In this document: one piece after another, positions 1 through 6,662 of the stretch
Position numbering within the stretch: the stretch's first letter is position 1
Layout: the number at the start of each line of letters is the position of its first letter
NCBI GenBank assembly: GCA_031256615.1
Contig: JAIRQG010000013.1
Location: 1-10,781, forward strand
Reading direction: 5' to 3'
Length of the DNA: 10,781 bases
DNA from: Candidatus Methanoplasma sp.
Lineage (GTDB): Archaea > Thermoplasmatota > Thermoplasmata > Methanomassiliicoccales > Methanomethylophilaceae
Notes under the pieces: model-generated
Told to the model about the DNA's origin: nothing
The model's input: only the letters and a program-made list of their open reading frames with translations
The model's database searches: none
Position numbers and translations under genes: made by a program

Positions 1-393
1 AAGGATTCTGTTTTTTACCACGTCGGCATAGGTTTTTGATATAGCGTTCTTGACCAAAACGTCTGGGATGTCCTCGATCACATCTTTGTTCCAATCGAGT
101 ACCGGACGCCCGAAACTTACCATGCTGACCTTTCCGTGGTCGCAGCTGTCTTCCGAATCAAGCATCTTGATCTCCAGCCCTTCGAGTATGTCCTGTACCC
201 TCTTCCCGTTGATGATGAGGGCATTGGGTCCTTCTCCTTCTATGCTGATGAACTTTGCAGAGATGTCGGCCATCTGCATCTCATACACCAGTCCTTTAAG
301 GTATTCCGACATCTCCGATACAGACTGCCTTCTTATGTTCTCATCTTCCGGCGGTTCGGATGAATGCCTGTACTCTATGTCGATCATAGCCAT
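1..393 (-). CDS. Partial small protein of unknown function, possibly DUF2703-like (C-terminus off the left edge)
   Basis: Read on the minus strand, a frame opens at an ATG at 393 and stays open for 131 codons to the window edge, so the C-terminus is missing. The protein starts MAMIDIEYRH and is acidic and soluble, with no signal peptide or membrane segment. A helical stretch (about residues 22-43) is followed by a beta-strand/turn motif ALIINGKRVQDIL (58-70), then a loop with the only cysteine (Cys84), then IEDIPDVLVKNAI (106-118). From memory, the order strand - 'ING' turn - cysteine loop - 'aIPe' helix recalls the thioredoxin-fold-like DUF2703 family, but the paired cysteines I associate with that family are absent here. 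That match is tentative and the function is unknown. A second ATG at 387 is an alternative start. An AT-rich element about 25 nt upstream of 393 fits a leaderless transcript. Codon periodicity and the promoter make this more believable than the overlapping plus-strand reading. Confidence 0.72.
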   Translation of the reverse strand, partial: MAMIDIEYRHSSEPPEDENIRRQSVSEMSEYLKGLVYEMQMADISAKFISIEGEGPNALIINGKRVQDILEGLEIKMLDSEDSCDHGKVSMVSFGRPVLDWNKDVIEDIPDVLVKNAISKTYADVVKNRIL

Positions 394-413
394 GATACTG
401 CATTATGGCAACC

Positions 414-423
414 GATTAAAAGC
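414..423 (-). promoter_or_regulatory. Box A (TATA)-like element for the left-edge gene
   Basis: On the minus strand the bases read GCTTTTAATC. The AT core (415-421) is centred about 25 nt upstream of the ATG at 393, the usual archaeal distance from box A to the transcription start, so the mRNA would begin at or next to the start codon. No Shine-Dalgarno-like sequence lies in front of that ATG, which agrees with a leaderless message. This is pattern-based only. Confidence 0.45.
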
Positions 424-438
424 ATATTGCACTGACAA

Positions 439-448
439 CTTTATCATT
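439..448 (+). promoter_or_regulatory. Box A (TATA)-like element for pth2
   Basis: CTTTATCATT is centred about 26 nt before the ATG at 470. No purine-rich ribosome site precedes that ATG. Spacing and the missing ribosome site both point to a leaderless pth2 transcript and support 470 over the internal ATG at 509. This is inferred from pattern alone. Confidence 0.42.
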
Positions 449-469
449 AACAAGAACATTCCGCACAAT

Positions 470-850
470 ATGTTCCGTATCGAGTTCCGAAGTGTTGAGG
501 ACTGCAAAATGGTCATACTGATGAGGGATGACCTTAAAATGTCCAAAGGAAAGGTCGCGGCACAGGCGGGACATGCGGCTGTAAACTGCGCTTTGAGCAT
601 CAAGAAAAAGGATTCCGATACATTTGAGAAATGGACGCTCTGCGGCCAGCCCATAATAGTCCTGAAAATAGGCTCGGAAAGGGAACTTTTTGAGTTCAAA
701 GCGATCGCCGATGCTCAGGACCTCAACAACTCTGTGATATGCGACGCGGGGAGAACGCAGATCGAGCCAGGGACCTTCACGTGCCTCGGTATGGGCCCTG
801 CCGCGTCCGCCGTTCTGGACAAGATAACGGGCGAGCTCAAAATGCTCTGA
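470..850 (+). CDS. pth2: Peptidyl-tRNA hydrolase, Pth2 family (archaeal/eukaryotic type)
   Basis: This cytosolic enzyme cleaves the ester bond of peptidyl-tRNAs that drop off the ribosome, freeing tRNA and peptide. The 126-residue product carries the Pth2 hallmarks: a first strand KMVILMRDDLKM (13-24), the conserved SKGKVAAQAGHAAV helix with its Lys and Gln/His residues (25-38), then ICDAGRTQIEPGT and a closing LDKITGELKML near the C-terminus. Family members are usually about 110-125 residues, so the gene looks intact. The open frame continues far upstream, but that part is antisense to the neighbouring gene and has no family similarity. ATG 470 is chosen because it sits about 26 nt after a box A-like element. 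The internal ATG at 509 would begin exactly at the first strand and remove the preceding 'CK', so it is less likely. Bacterial Pth is unrelated, which supports an archaeal host. Confidence 0.93.
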   Translation: MFRIEFRSVEDCKMVILMRDDLKMSKGKVAAQAGHAAVNCALSIKKKDSDTFEKWTLCGQPIIVLKIGSERELFEFKAIADAQDLNNSVICDAGRTQIEPGTFTCLGMGPAASAVLDKITGELKML

Positions 851-865
851 GCCAGCTAAAGCGCA

Positions 866-875
866 CTTTTATATC
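866..875 (+). promoter_or_regulatory. Box A (TATA)-like element for the surface-protein gene
   Basis: CTTTTATATC is a good match to an archaeal TATA element and lies in the 56-nt gap after pth2. Initiation about 26 nt past its centre would fall near 897, leaving a leader of roughly 10 nt that still includes the purine-rich GGGAAGGA (897-904) before the ATG at 907. It implies the surface gene has its own promoter rather than depending on pth2. Confidence 0.55.
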
Positions 876-906
876 CTTATACATACACTCTACTCCGGGA
901 AGGAAT

Positions 907-2232
907 ATGCTCAGAAGAAGGGACTTGCTGGTTTCAGTCGCACTCGTCGCTTTGATAGGGATGCTTGCAGTTGTATCATTCAGTGATGATTCTGCGGATG
1001 GAAGTGATTTTTCGATCACCAGTGGCCAGTTGGACCTGGCGGCGGCGCTTGAAGGCGCGGTCAGCGGAGATGTGTTCATATTGGACAGGGATTCGACGCT
1101 TTCTGGAGATGCGACCATAATCTCCGGGGTCGTGGTGGATGACGGCGGGTACTCATTCATTGTCCCGGCAGAAGTGACATTGTTGATAAAAGGAGAGTTT
1201 ATCTCCACAGGGGATCTGACGGTAGAATCCAGAGGATCCATCGTTGTATCCTCCGGCGGACTGCTGTCGATGGATAACGATAAGGACACTAACGAGGCCG
1301 TCGTAGCGGGTTCTTTGGAAATAAACAAAGGAGGGACCTTCAATCTCGGCCTCAATCAAGAGAGCATTTTCGAATGCCTCGGAAGAGGTGTGTTAAGGGT
1401 CGATGGAGTGATGGTGGTCGGCAGCAGCGCATGGAACTCCACCGTCAATATCATGAAGGGGACCGTTACCGGCGAACTCCAGATATCAAGCGGGAGCGTT
1501 TTTAAAATATTTGACTCGCTGGATATCGGAAATCCCCCAGAATTTCTGACCGATGTGAACAACGATGCCGAGATAACCGGGATAATTACTATCGACAGGG
1601 ATGCGGGGGCATACGTACTCGTTTACGGGCAATCCTCTTTCGATCTCTCGAACATAAAATATCCGGCCGTTTGGACTAAGTTCACAATTACCGGCAAGGA
1701 ATATGCTACCGAGTACAAAGACGATACGGGGAAAAGAACCCTGGTCTTCCCTGTCACGACGAGCCTTAAGGACGTCCATGTTACAGAATGGAAAGATGCT
1801 GCAGGCATCGCTGTGAATAAAGACTCCAACTTACAGATCGGAAGCACTGACGTTTACGGTTCTGCTGAGAAAACAGTATACAGGATAGTCTTTACAGAGG
1901 ACAAAAGCATAAGATGGGTGGTAGGATCGATTGAGTTAGGGAGTTCCGGAGTGGTAGACGATGCTGCATACGGCACAATGCGCATCATCAGCGTCACTCC
2001 TGCATCGGGATATACCGGCGTACCGGACATCTTCAAGGACGGTGAGCCGTTCAAGCGCGGAGACACTCTTACAGTGACCGGGGACGCTACGTTCACTACT
2101 TCCAATCACTATCTGGAGCCGAGCAAAAGCAAAGTGCCTGGGCTTGCGATAGTTGCCGTGATCGCGCTGATCCTGTTAGGCATATTGGTCGCGACCCTCA
2201 TCATTAAGAACAAGAAAGCCGAGGCCAAATGA
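907..2232 (+). CDS. Secreted, C-terminally membrane-anchored surface protein of unknown function
   Basis: I do not recognise a named family. The 441-residue product has a twin-sided envelope architecture. An N-terminal basic patch (MLRRRD) is followed by a hydrophobic segment (about 7-25) and then an acidic/serine stretch SFSDDSADGSD, as expected after a signal peptide. The long exported part (about 35-405) is rich in Gly, Ser, Val, Ile and Asp, with strand-turn periods such as VVVDDGGYSFIV, LTVESRGSIVVSSGGLLSMD and LEINKGGTFNLG (about 75-150); these suggest a beta-solenoid or stacked beta fold. One N-glycosylation sequon is present (Asn177-Ser-Thr). A C-terminal transmembrane helix (about 412-433) ends in the lysine-rich tail KNKKAEAK, placing the bulk outside the cell. 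ATG 907 is chosen because the signal sequence starts there, a purine-rich site lies just upstream, and a TATA-like element precedes it; the open frame before it overlaps pth2. A role as envelope or adhesion protein is inference. Confidence 0.85.
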   Translation: MLRRRDLLVSVALVALIGMLAVVSFSDDSADGSDFSITSGQLDLAAALEGAVSGDVFILDRDSTLSGDATIISGVVVDDGGYSFIVPAEVTLLIKGEFISTGDLTVESRGSIVVSSGGLLSMDNDKDTNEAVVAGSLEINKGGTFNLGLNQESIFECLGRGVLRVDGVMVVGSSAWNSTVNIMKGTVTGELQISSGSVFKIFDSLDIGNPPEFLTDVNNDAEITGIITIDRDAGAYVLVYGQSSFDLSNIKYPAVWTKFTITGKEYATEYKDDTGKRTLVFPVTTSLKDVHVTEWKDAAGIAVNKDSNLQIGSTDVYGSAEKTVYRIVFTEDKSIRWVVGSIELGSSGVVDDAAYGTMRIISVTPASGYTGVPDIFKDGEPFKRGDTLTVTGDATFTTSNHYLEPSKSKVPGLAIVAVIALILLGILVATLIIKNKKAEAK

Positions 2233-2233
2233 T

Positions 2234-5200
2234 TCAGAGCTTATGAAACTCTTTCATTGATCTTACTTCGAAACTCTGTTCTTTAGCGACCTTTATGGCG
2301 CCGACGGCTGCGTCTGCGCCCTGTATGGTCGTAAGGAACGGTATCTCAAGTTCGACCGCAAGCCTTCTTGTCTTGTGTCCGTCCCTTACGGGCCCTGACA
2401 TCTGAGACGGGGTGTTGATGATCAGATTGATCTTGCCTTCCCTCATCAGGCCTATTGCGTTGGGTTTCATATTGTCGTCTATTTTGAAGACGGTTGTTGT
2501 CTCCACTCCGTTCTCCCTGAGATACGTGGACGTGCCTTTCGTGGCGTATATGCAGAATCCCAGCTCCAAAAGTTCTTTGGCAACCGGGAGTACCCTCTTT
2601 TTATCGGCATTGTTGACCGTTATGTAAACGCCGCCTCCGGTGGGCAGTTTGTTGCCGGCGGCAACAAGGGCCTTATAGCAGGCGATATCGAAGTCCTGAT
2701 CGATGCCCATCACCTCACCGGTGCTTTTCATCTCAGGCGTGAGTATGGAATCGACGCCCGGCAGTTTCAGGAAGGGGAACACAGAAGCTTTGATGGCATA
2801 ATGATCTATCTCTTTGTATTCCGACAGCCCGAAGTCTTTCAGGGTCTTTCCGAGCATGATCTTTGTGGCTACTTTCGCCAGCGGTATCCCGGTCGCTTTG
2901 GAAATGAACGGGATCGTACGCGATGCCCTGGGGTTCGCTTCTATCATGTACACTTCGTTGTCTTTGACAGCGAGCTGGATGTTCAGAAGCCCTTTCACCT
3001 CCAGCGCCAAGGCCACTTTGTTGCATATTTCGAGAACCTCGCTGACAGTGTTTTTGGATAATGTGAATGTGGGCAGCACCATCGTTGCATCTCCCGAGTG
3101 GCAGCCCGCGTATTCTATGTGCTCCATTATCCCGCCGACATATACTTCCTTGCCGTCGGAGACGATATCCACATCCAATTCGATCGCCTCCGTGAGATAA
3201 TTATCGATGAGTATCGGATGGTTCCTCGATACCTTCACCGCGGTCTCAACATAGAGCTTCAGTTCTTCCGTTGAGTATACGATCTCCATCGCTCTTCCGC
3301 CTAGAACGTATGACGGCCTTACCAACACAGGATAGCCTATCGATTCCGCTATCTCTTTTGCCTCTTCGAAAGAATACCCGGTGCCTGATTCCGGCTGTTT
3401 TACTCCGAGTTTGTCCATCAGTTTGGAGAACCTTCTTCTGTCCTCCGCAACATCCATCATATCGGGGCTGGTCCCGAGTATCTTTGTCTTCGTGCCGACA
3501 AGCGCTTTCTCCAGATCCACGGCCAGATTGACGCTCGTCTGTCCGCCGTATTGGACGATCACGCCGTCGATCTCTTCCGCCTCGATGACGTTCAGCACAT
3601 CTTCCAGTGTTATCGGGTCAAAATAGAGGCGGTCCGATATGTCGTAGTCGGTGGATACCGTCTCCGGGTTGTTGTTTATTATTACGGCGCTCACTCCCTC
3701 TTCCTGCAGGGCCATAACGCCGTGCACGCAGCAATAGTCGAACTCGATCCCTTGGCCTATCCTTATCGGCCCTCCGCCGATGATCATGACCTTCTTTCTC
3801 TTATCGTCCTTCTTTACCTCGGTGGATGTTCCGTAGGATGAATAGAAATACGGCGTCTCTGCATTGAATTCCGCCGCGCAGGTGTCCACCATCTTGTATA
3901 TCGGAATTATGCCGTGCGAGACCCTTTCCTTCCTTATCTCCAGCTCCTGCCTGCAGGTCAGTTCCGCTATCTTCTCGTCGGAGAATCCCATGTATTTTGC
4001 TTCTTTCAGAAGCTCGCTGGTCAGCGGTCCGCTTCTGATCCTGTTCTCCATCTCAACGATGTTCCTTATTTTTTTGACAAAGAACACGTCCCATTTCGTA
4101 ATGTCCGCGATCTTCTCCGGGGTCCATCCTTTTCTGAGCGCGTCCCCTATTGCGAATATGCGCTTATCTGTGGCGCGGACAAGCTCTTCGGCGATCTCTG
4201 CATCTGTGAAGTTCATGCTGTCGAGGCCTTTGACCCCTATCTCCAGGGACCTCAGTCCCTTCATGATCGCCTCTTCGAATGTGCGGCCGATGGACATTAT
4301 CTCGCCGGTGCTCTTCATCTGCGTTCCTAAGTGTCTGTCGACCGTGCGGAATTTATCAAACGGCCAGCGCGGGATCTTTACCACAACGTAGTCTATTGCC
4401 GGCTCGAAGGCGGCGTAGGTGGTGCCGGTTATCCTGTTCGGTATCTCATCCAGCGTGTATCCCACCGCGATCTTCGTCGCCACCCTCGCTATTGGATATC
4501 CGGTCGCTTTTGATGCCAGCGCGGATGATCTTGAGACACGCGGATTGACCTCTATCAGTCTGTAATCTCCGTTCTCCGGGTTAAAAGCGAACTGAACGTT
4601 GCACCCGCCCTCGATGTTCAGAGCCTTTATGACCTTCAGCGAGGAGGTCCTGAGCCTTTGATGGTCTTTATCCGACAAAGTCAGGCACGGAGCGCACACT
4701 ATGCTTTCCCCCGTGTGTATGCCCATCGCGTCGAGGTTCTCTATATTACATATTATTATGCAATTGTCCTTGGAGTCTCTCATGACCTCATACTCATACT
4801 CTTTCCATCCGAGGACGCTCTCTTCTATCAGCACCTGATGTATGCGGGAGTATGCAAGGCCTCTTGCGCATATGTCTACCAGTTCCTGTTCATCGTAAGC
4901 TATTCCGCCGCCGGTTCCTCCGAGTGTGTATGCAGGCCTGATGAGAACGGGATATTTCCCGATCATCTTCACCGCCTCGATGGCCTCCGGTATCGAAGTG
5001 ACGCTTCTGCTGAGAGGTACAGGCTCCCCGATTCTTTCCATGGTCTCTTTGAAAAGTTCGCGGTCTTCCGACATGGCGATGGCGTCAGGCTGAGTGCCGA
5101 GCAGCGATACTCCCAGTCTTTCCAATTCTCCGCTTTCGGCAAGCTCGGAACATATGTTCAGGGCGGTCTGCCCGCCCATTCCGGAAAGTACGCCGTCCAC

Positions 5201-5440
5201 GCCCTCTTTCTCGATGATCTTTATGATAAGCGGTACCTGAAGCGGTTCGATGTAGACGCTGTCTGCGGTTTCCGGATCGGTCTGTATCGTGGCCGGATTG
5301 GAGTTGACAAGCACGGTCGTATAACCTTCTTCTTTCAGCGACCGGCATGCCTGAGTCCCTGAGAAATCAAACTCCGCCGCCTGTCCTATGATGATGGGGC
5401 CGGAGCCTATCACCATGAGCTTTTTGTAATCTTTTCTCAT
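2234..5440 (-). CDS. carB: Carbamoyl-phosphate synthase large subunit
   Basis: The large subunit uses ammonia from CarA, bicarbonate and two ATP to make carbamoyl phosphate, shared by pyrimidine and arginine synthesis. The 1068-residue chain has the full duplicated layout. The first ATP-grasp half (about 1-400) has VIGSGPIIIGQAAEFDFSGTQ, the glycine-rich TLGGTGGG loop (about 172-179) and IEVNPRVSRSSALASKATG. A linking domain (about 400-540) follows. The second half (about 548-930) repeats the pattern with IIGGGPIRIGQGIEFDYCC, SYVLGGRAM and IEANPRASRTIPF. The C-terminal MGS-like regulatory domain (about 935-1068) contains ATKGTSTYL and IINTPS. It is one uninterrupted gene, whereas some methanogens such as Methanocaldococcus jannaschii split carB in two. 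I chose ATG 5440, not 5446: it gives an ATGA overlap with the carA stop and lies 6 nt after a G-rich ribosome site. The stop is 1 nt from that of the convergent surface-protein gene. Confidence 0.97.
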   Translation of the reverse strand: MRKDYKKLMVIGSGPIIIGQAAEFDFSGTQACRSLKEEGYTTVLVNSNPATIQTDPETADSVYIEPLQVPLIIKIIEKEGVDGVLSGMGGQTALNICSELAESGELERLGVSLLGTQPDAIAMSEDRELFKETMERIGEPVPLSRSVTSIPEAIEAVKMIGKYPVLIRPAYTLGGTGGGIAYDEQELVDICARGLAYSRIHQVLIEESVLGWKEYEYEVMRDSKDNCIIICNIENLDAMGIHTGESIVCAPCLTLSDKDHQRLRTSSLKVIKALNIEGGCNVQFAFNPENGDYRLIEVNPRVSRSSALASKATGYPIARVATKIAVGYTLDEIPNRITGTTYAAFEPAIDYVVVKIPRWPFDKFRTVDRHLGTQMKSTGEIMSIGRTFEEAIMKGLRSLEIGVKGLDSMNFTDAEIAEELVRATDKRIFAIGDALRKGWTPEKIADITKWDVFFVKKIRNIVEMENRIRSGPLTSELLKEAKYMGFSDEKIAELTCRQELEIRKERVSHGIIPIYKMVDTCAAEFNAETPYFYSSYGTSTEVKKDDKRKKVMIIGGGPIRIGQGIEFDYCCVHGVMALQEEGVSAVIINNNPETVSTDYDISDRLYFDPITLEDVLNVIEAEEIDGVIVQYGGQTSVNLAVDLEKALVGTKTKILGTSPDMMDVAEDRRRFSKLMDKLGVKQPESGTGYSFEEAKEIAESIGYPVLVRPSYVLGGRAMEIVYSTEELKLYVETAVKVSRNHPILIDNYLTEAIELDVDIVSDGKEVYVGGIMEHIEYAGCHSGDATMVLPTFTLSKNTVSEVLEICNKVALALEVKGLLNIQLAVKDNEVYMIEANPRASRTIPFISKATGIPLAKVATKIMLGKTLKDFGLSEYKEIDHYAIKASVFPFLKLPGVDSILTPEMKSTGEVMGIDQDFDIACYKALVAAGNKLPTGGGVYITVNNADKKRVLPVAKELLELGFCIYATKGTSTYLRENGVETTTVFKIDDNMKPNAIGLMREGKINLIINTPSQMSGPVRDGHKTRRLAVELEIPFLTTIQGADAAVGAIKVAKEQSFEVRSMKEFHKL

Positions 5441-6522
5441 TTGCATCCCCCCTTCGCCGCTTTTGCGAATTCATCGAAGAGGAAAGATGTGTCCCACGGT
5501 CCGGGAGATGCCTCCGGATGATATTGGGATGTGAACAGCGGGAGGTTTTTGTGTTTCAGCCCTTCCACGGTGCCGTCGTTGACGTTTACCTGGTTTACGA
5601 TCAGGTCATTCCCTTCCAGACTGTTCTCGTCGACAGCGAACCCATGGTTCTGGGAAGTTATGAACACCTTGCCGTTGTATTTCACCGGCTGGTTGCTTCC
5701 GCGGTGTCCGAATTTCATCTTGTATGTCTTTCCGCCCATCGCGACCCCGACTATCTGGCTTCCCAGGCATATGCCGAACATGGGCATTTGCACGGAAAGG
5801 TCCGCAACCGTCCTTGCCGTTGTCCTGAGTATCTCCGGGTGCGACGGATCTCCGGGGCCGTTCGAAAGGAGGACCCCTTTGATTTTATGGTCGACCATCA
5901 CATCTGCGGGGGTGTCGTATGGGAACACGATGACATTGAACCTTTGAGACAGATCTCTTATTATCCCGCTTTTCTCTCCGCAGTCGAGCAGACCTACGTA
6001 GTACTCTTTTCCGAAATCGTATCTTTCTATCTGCTTTGACGAAACTTCTTCCACCAGATTGCTTTCCGAAGGAGAAGGCATGCGCTGAAGTTTTTTGATC
6101 AGGTCCTCTATTCCCTCTTTATCTTCCGTGATGGCGCCTTTGAATGTTCCTTTTGTCCTTATCCTGATCACAAGATCCCTTGTATCGATTCCCGATATCC
6201 CGGGGACCTTATGGTGCTTCAGGAAGTCATCGATGGTGCGCCCGCCGTACATCGGCGACGGCTCTTTGCAGTATTCACGTACAACGAGACCTCTTGTGTG
6301 GACCTCTTCCGATTGACAATATTCATCATTTATGCCGTAGTTGCCTATCAGAGGATAGGTCATGACAAGGATCTGACCTCTGAAGGATGGATCTGTAAGA
6401 CTTTCCTGATATCCCGACATTCCGGTAGAAAAAACAACCTCGCCCGTTGCCGGCGCCCTGTGCCCGAAGGGTTCTCCCTCGAATACGCTTCCGTCCTCGA
6501 GTACCAAATAACTTTTCGCCAT
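5437..6522 (-). CDS. carA: Carbamoyl-phosphate synthase small (glutaminase) subunit
   Basis: CarA hydrolyses glutamine and channels ammonia to CarB. The 361-residue product has the usual two parts: an N-terminal CPSase small-chain domain (about 3-130, with LEDGSVFEGEPFG, MSGYQESLTDPSF and PGISGIDTRDLV) and a class I glutamine amidotransferase domain (about 175-355). The catalytic triad is visible: Cys252 in FGICLGSQ, with His335 and Glu337 in QYHPEASPGP. The oxyanion-side motif SNGPGDPS (220-227) and SQNHGFAVDE (290-299) are also present. The residue three after the nucleophile is Ser255, where E. coli CarA has His; Ser should be tolerated. The length matches the family. ATG 6522 has no ribosome site but has a box A-like element about 30 nt upstream, so the message probably has a leader of only a few bases. 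It is the first gene of the carAB operon and is divergent from pelA. Confidence 0.97.
   Translation of the reverse strand: MAKSYLVLEDGSVFEGEPFGHRAPATGEVVFSTGMSGYQESLTDPSFRGQILVMTYPLIGNYGINDEYCQSEEVHTRGLVVREYCKEPSPMYGGRTIDDFLKHHKVPGISGIDTRDLVIRIRTKGTFKGAITEDKEGIEDLIKKLQRMPSPSESNLVEEVSSKQIERYDFGKEYYVGLLDCGEKSGIIRDLSQRFNVIVFPYDTPADVMVDHKIKGVLLSNGPGDPSHPEILRTTARTVADLSVQMPMFGICLGSQIVGVAMGGKTYKMKFGHRGSNQPVKYNGKVFITSQNHGFAVDENSLEGNDLIVNQVNVNDGTVEGLKHKNLPLFTSQYHPEASPGPWDTSFLFDEFAKAAKGGCK
5447..5454 (-). promoter_or_regulatory. Ribosome binding site of carB inside the end of carA
   Basis: On the minus strand this reads AAGGGGGG within the last codons of carA. Six bases separate it from the ATG at 5440, a normal spacing. 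It would abut the alternative ATG at 5446 directly, which is too close. It therefore decides the carB start and suggests translational coupling through the ATGA overlap. Confidence 0.6.
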
Positions 6523-6548
6523 CGAGAATTAATCAGAGTTGCAAACCG

Positions 6549-6557
6549 TATTTAATA
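6549..6557 (-). promoter_or_regulatory. Box A (TATA)-like element for carAB
   Basis: On the minus strand the bases read TATTAAATA, a close match to an archaeal TATA box. Its centre is about 31 nt before the carA ATG, so transcription would begin only a few bases ahead of translation. The core is nearly symmetrical and could conceivably also be read toward pelA. Confidence 0.5.
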
Positions 6558-6568
6558 GCTTGGGATAT

Positions 6569-6576
6569 GTTATAAC
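6569..6576 (+). promoter_or_regulatory. Possible box A element for pelA
   Basis: GTTATAAC is the best TATA-like site on the plus strand in the carA-pelA spacer. Initiation about 26 nt downstream would fall near 6598, giving a leader of roughly 20 nt to the TTG at 6621 or about 65 nt to the ATG at 6663. The assignment is weak because the site is palindromic and the pelA start is uncertain. Confidence 0.3.
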
Positions 6577-6662
6577 ACCCTCAATCCTCTGTTGTCCGAT
6601 ACCAGACAAACAACCCGATTTTGAACGAAATAGGGATAAAGACGAAGCCCCTTAGGATGGTC

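Noticed and set aside
50..469. Plus-strand extension of the pth2 frame back to position 50
   Set aside because: It is antisense to the left-edge gene, has no Pth2 similarity and would make the protein twice the family length. A promoter-like element lies at leaderless distance from ATG 470.
739..906. N-terminal extension of the surface-protein frame into pth2
   Set aside because: It overlaps pth2 in another frame and is arginine-rich shadow coding. The signal sequence, purine-rich site and box A-like element all point to ATG 907.
3864..4391. Open frame of 175 codons on the plus strand opposite carB
   Set aside because: Serine/proline/leucine-rich antisense shadow of CarB with no ribosome site, promoter or family motif.
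4658..5362. Open frame of 234 codons on the plus strand opposite carB
   Set aside because: It lies fully antisense to the conserved CarB coding sequence. Its composition (many Tyr, His, Arg and Cys) is that of a reverse-complement shadow, with no recognisable domain.
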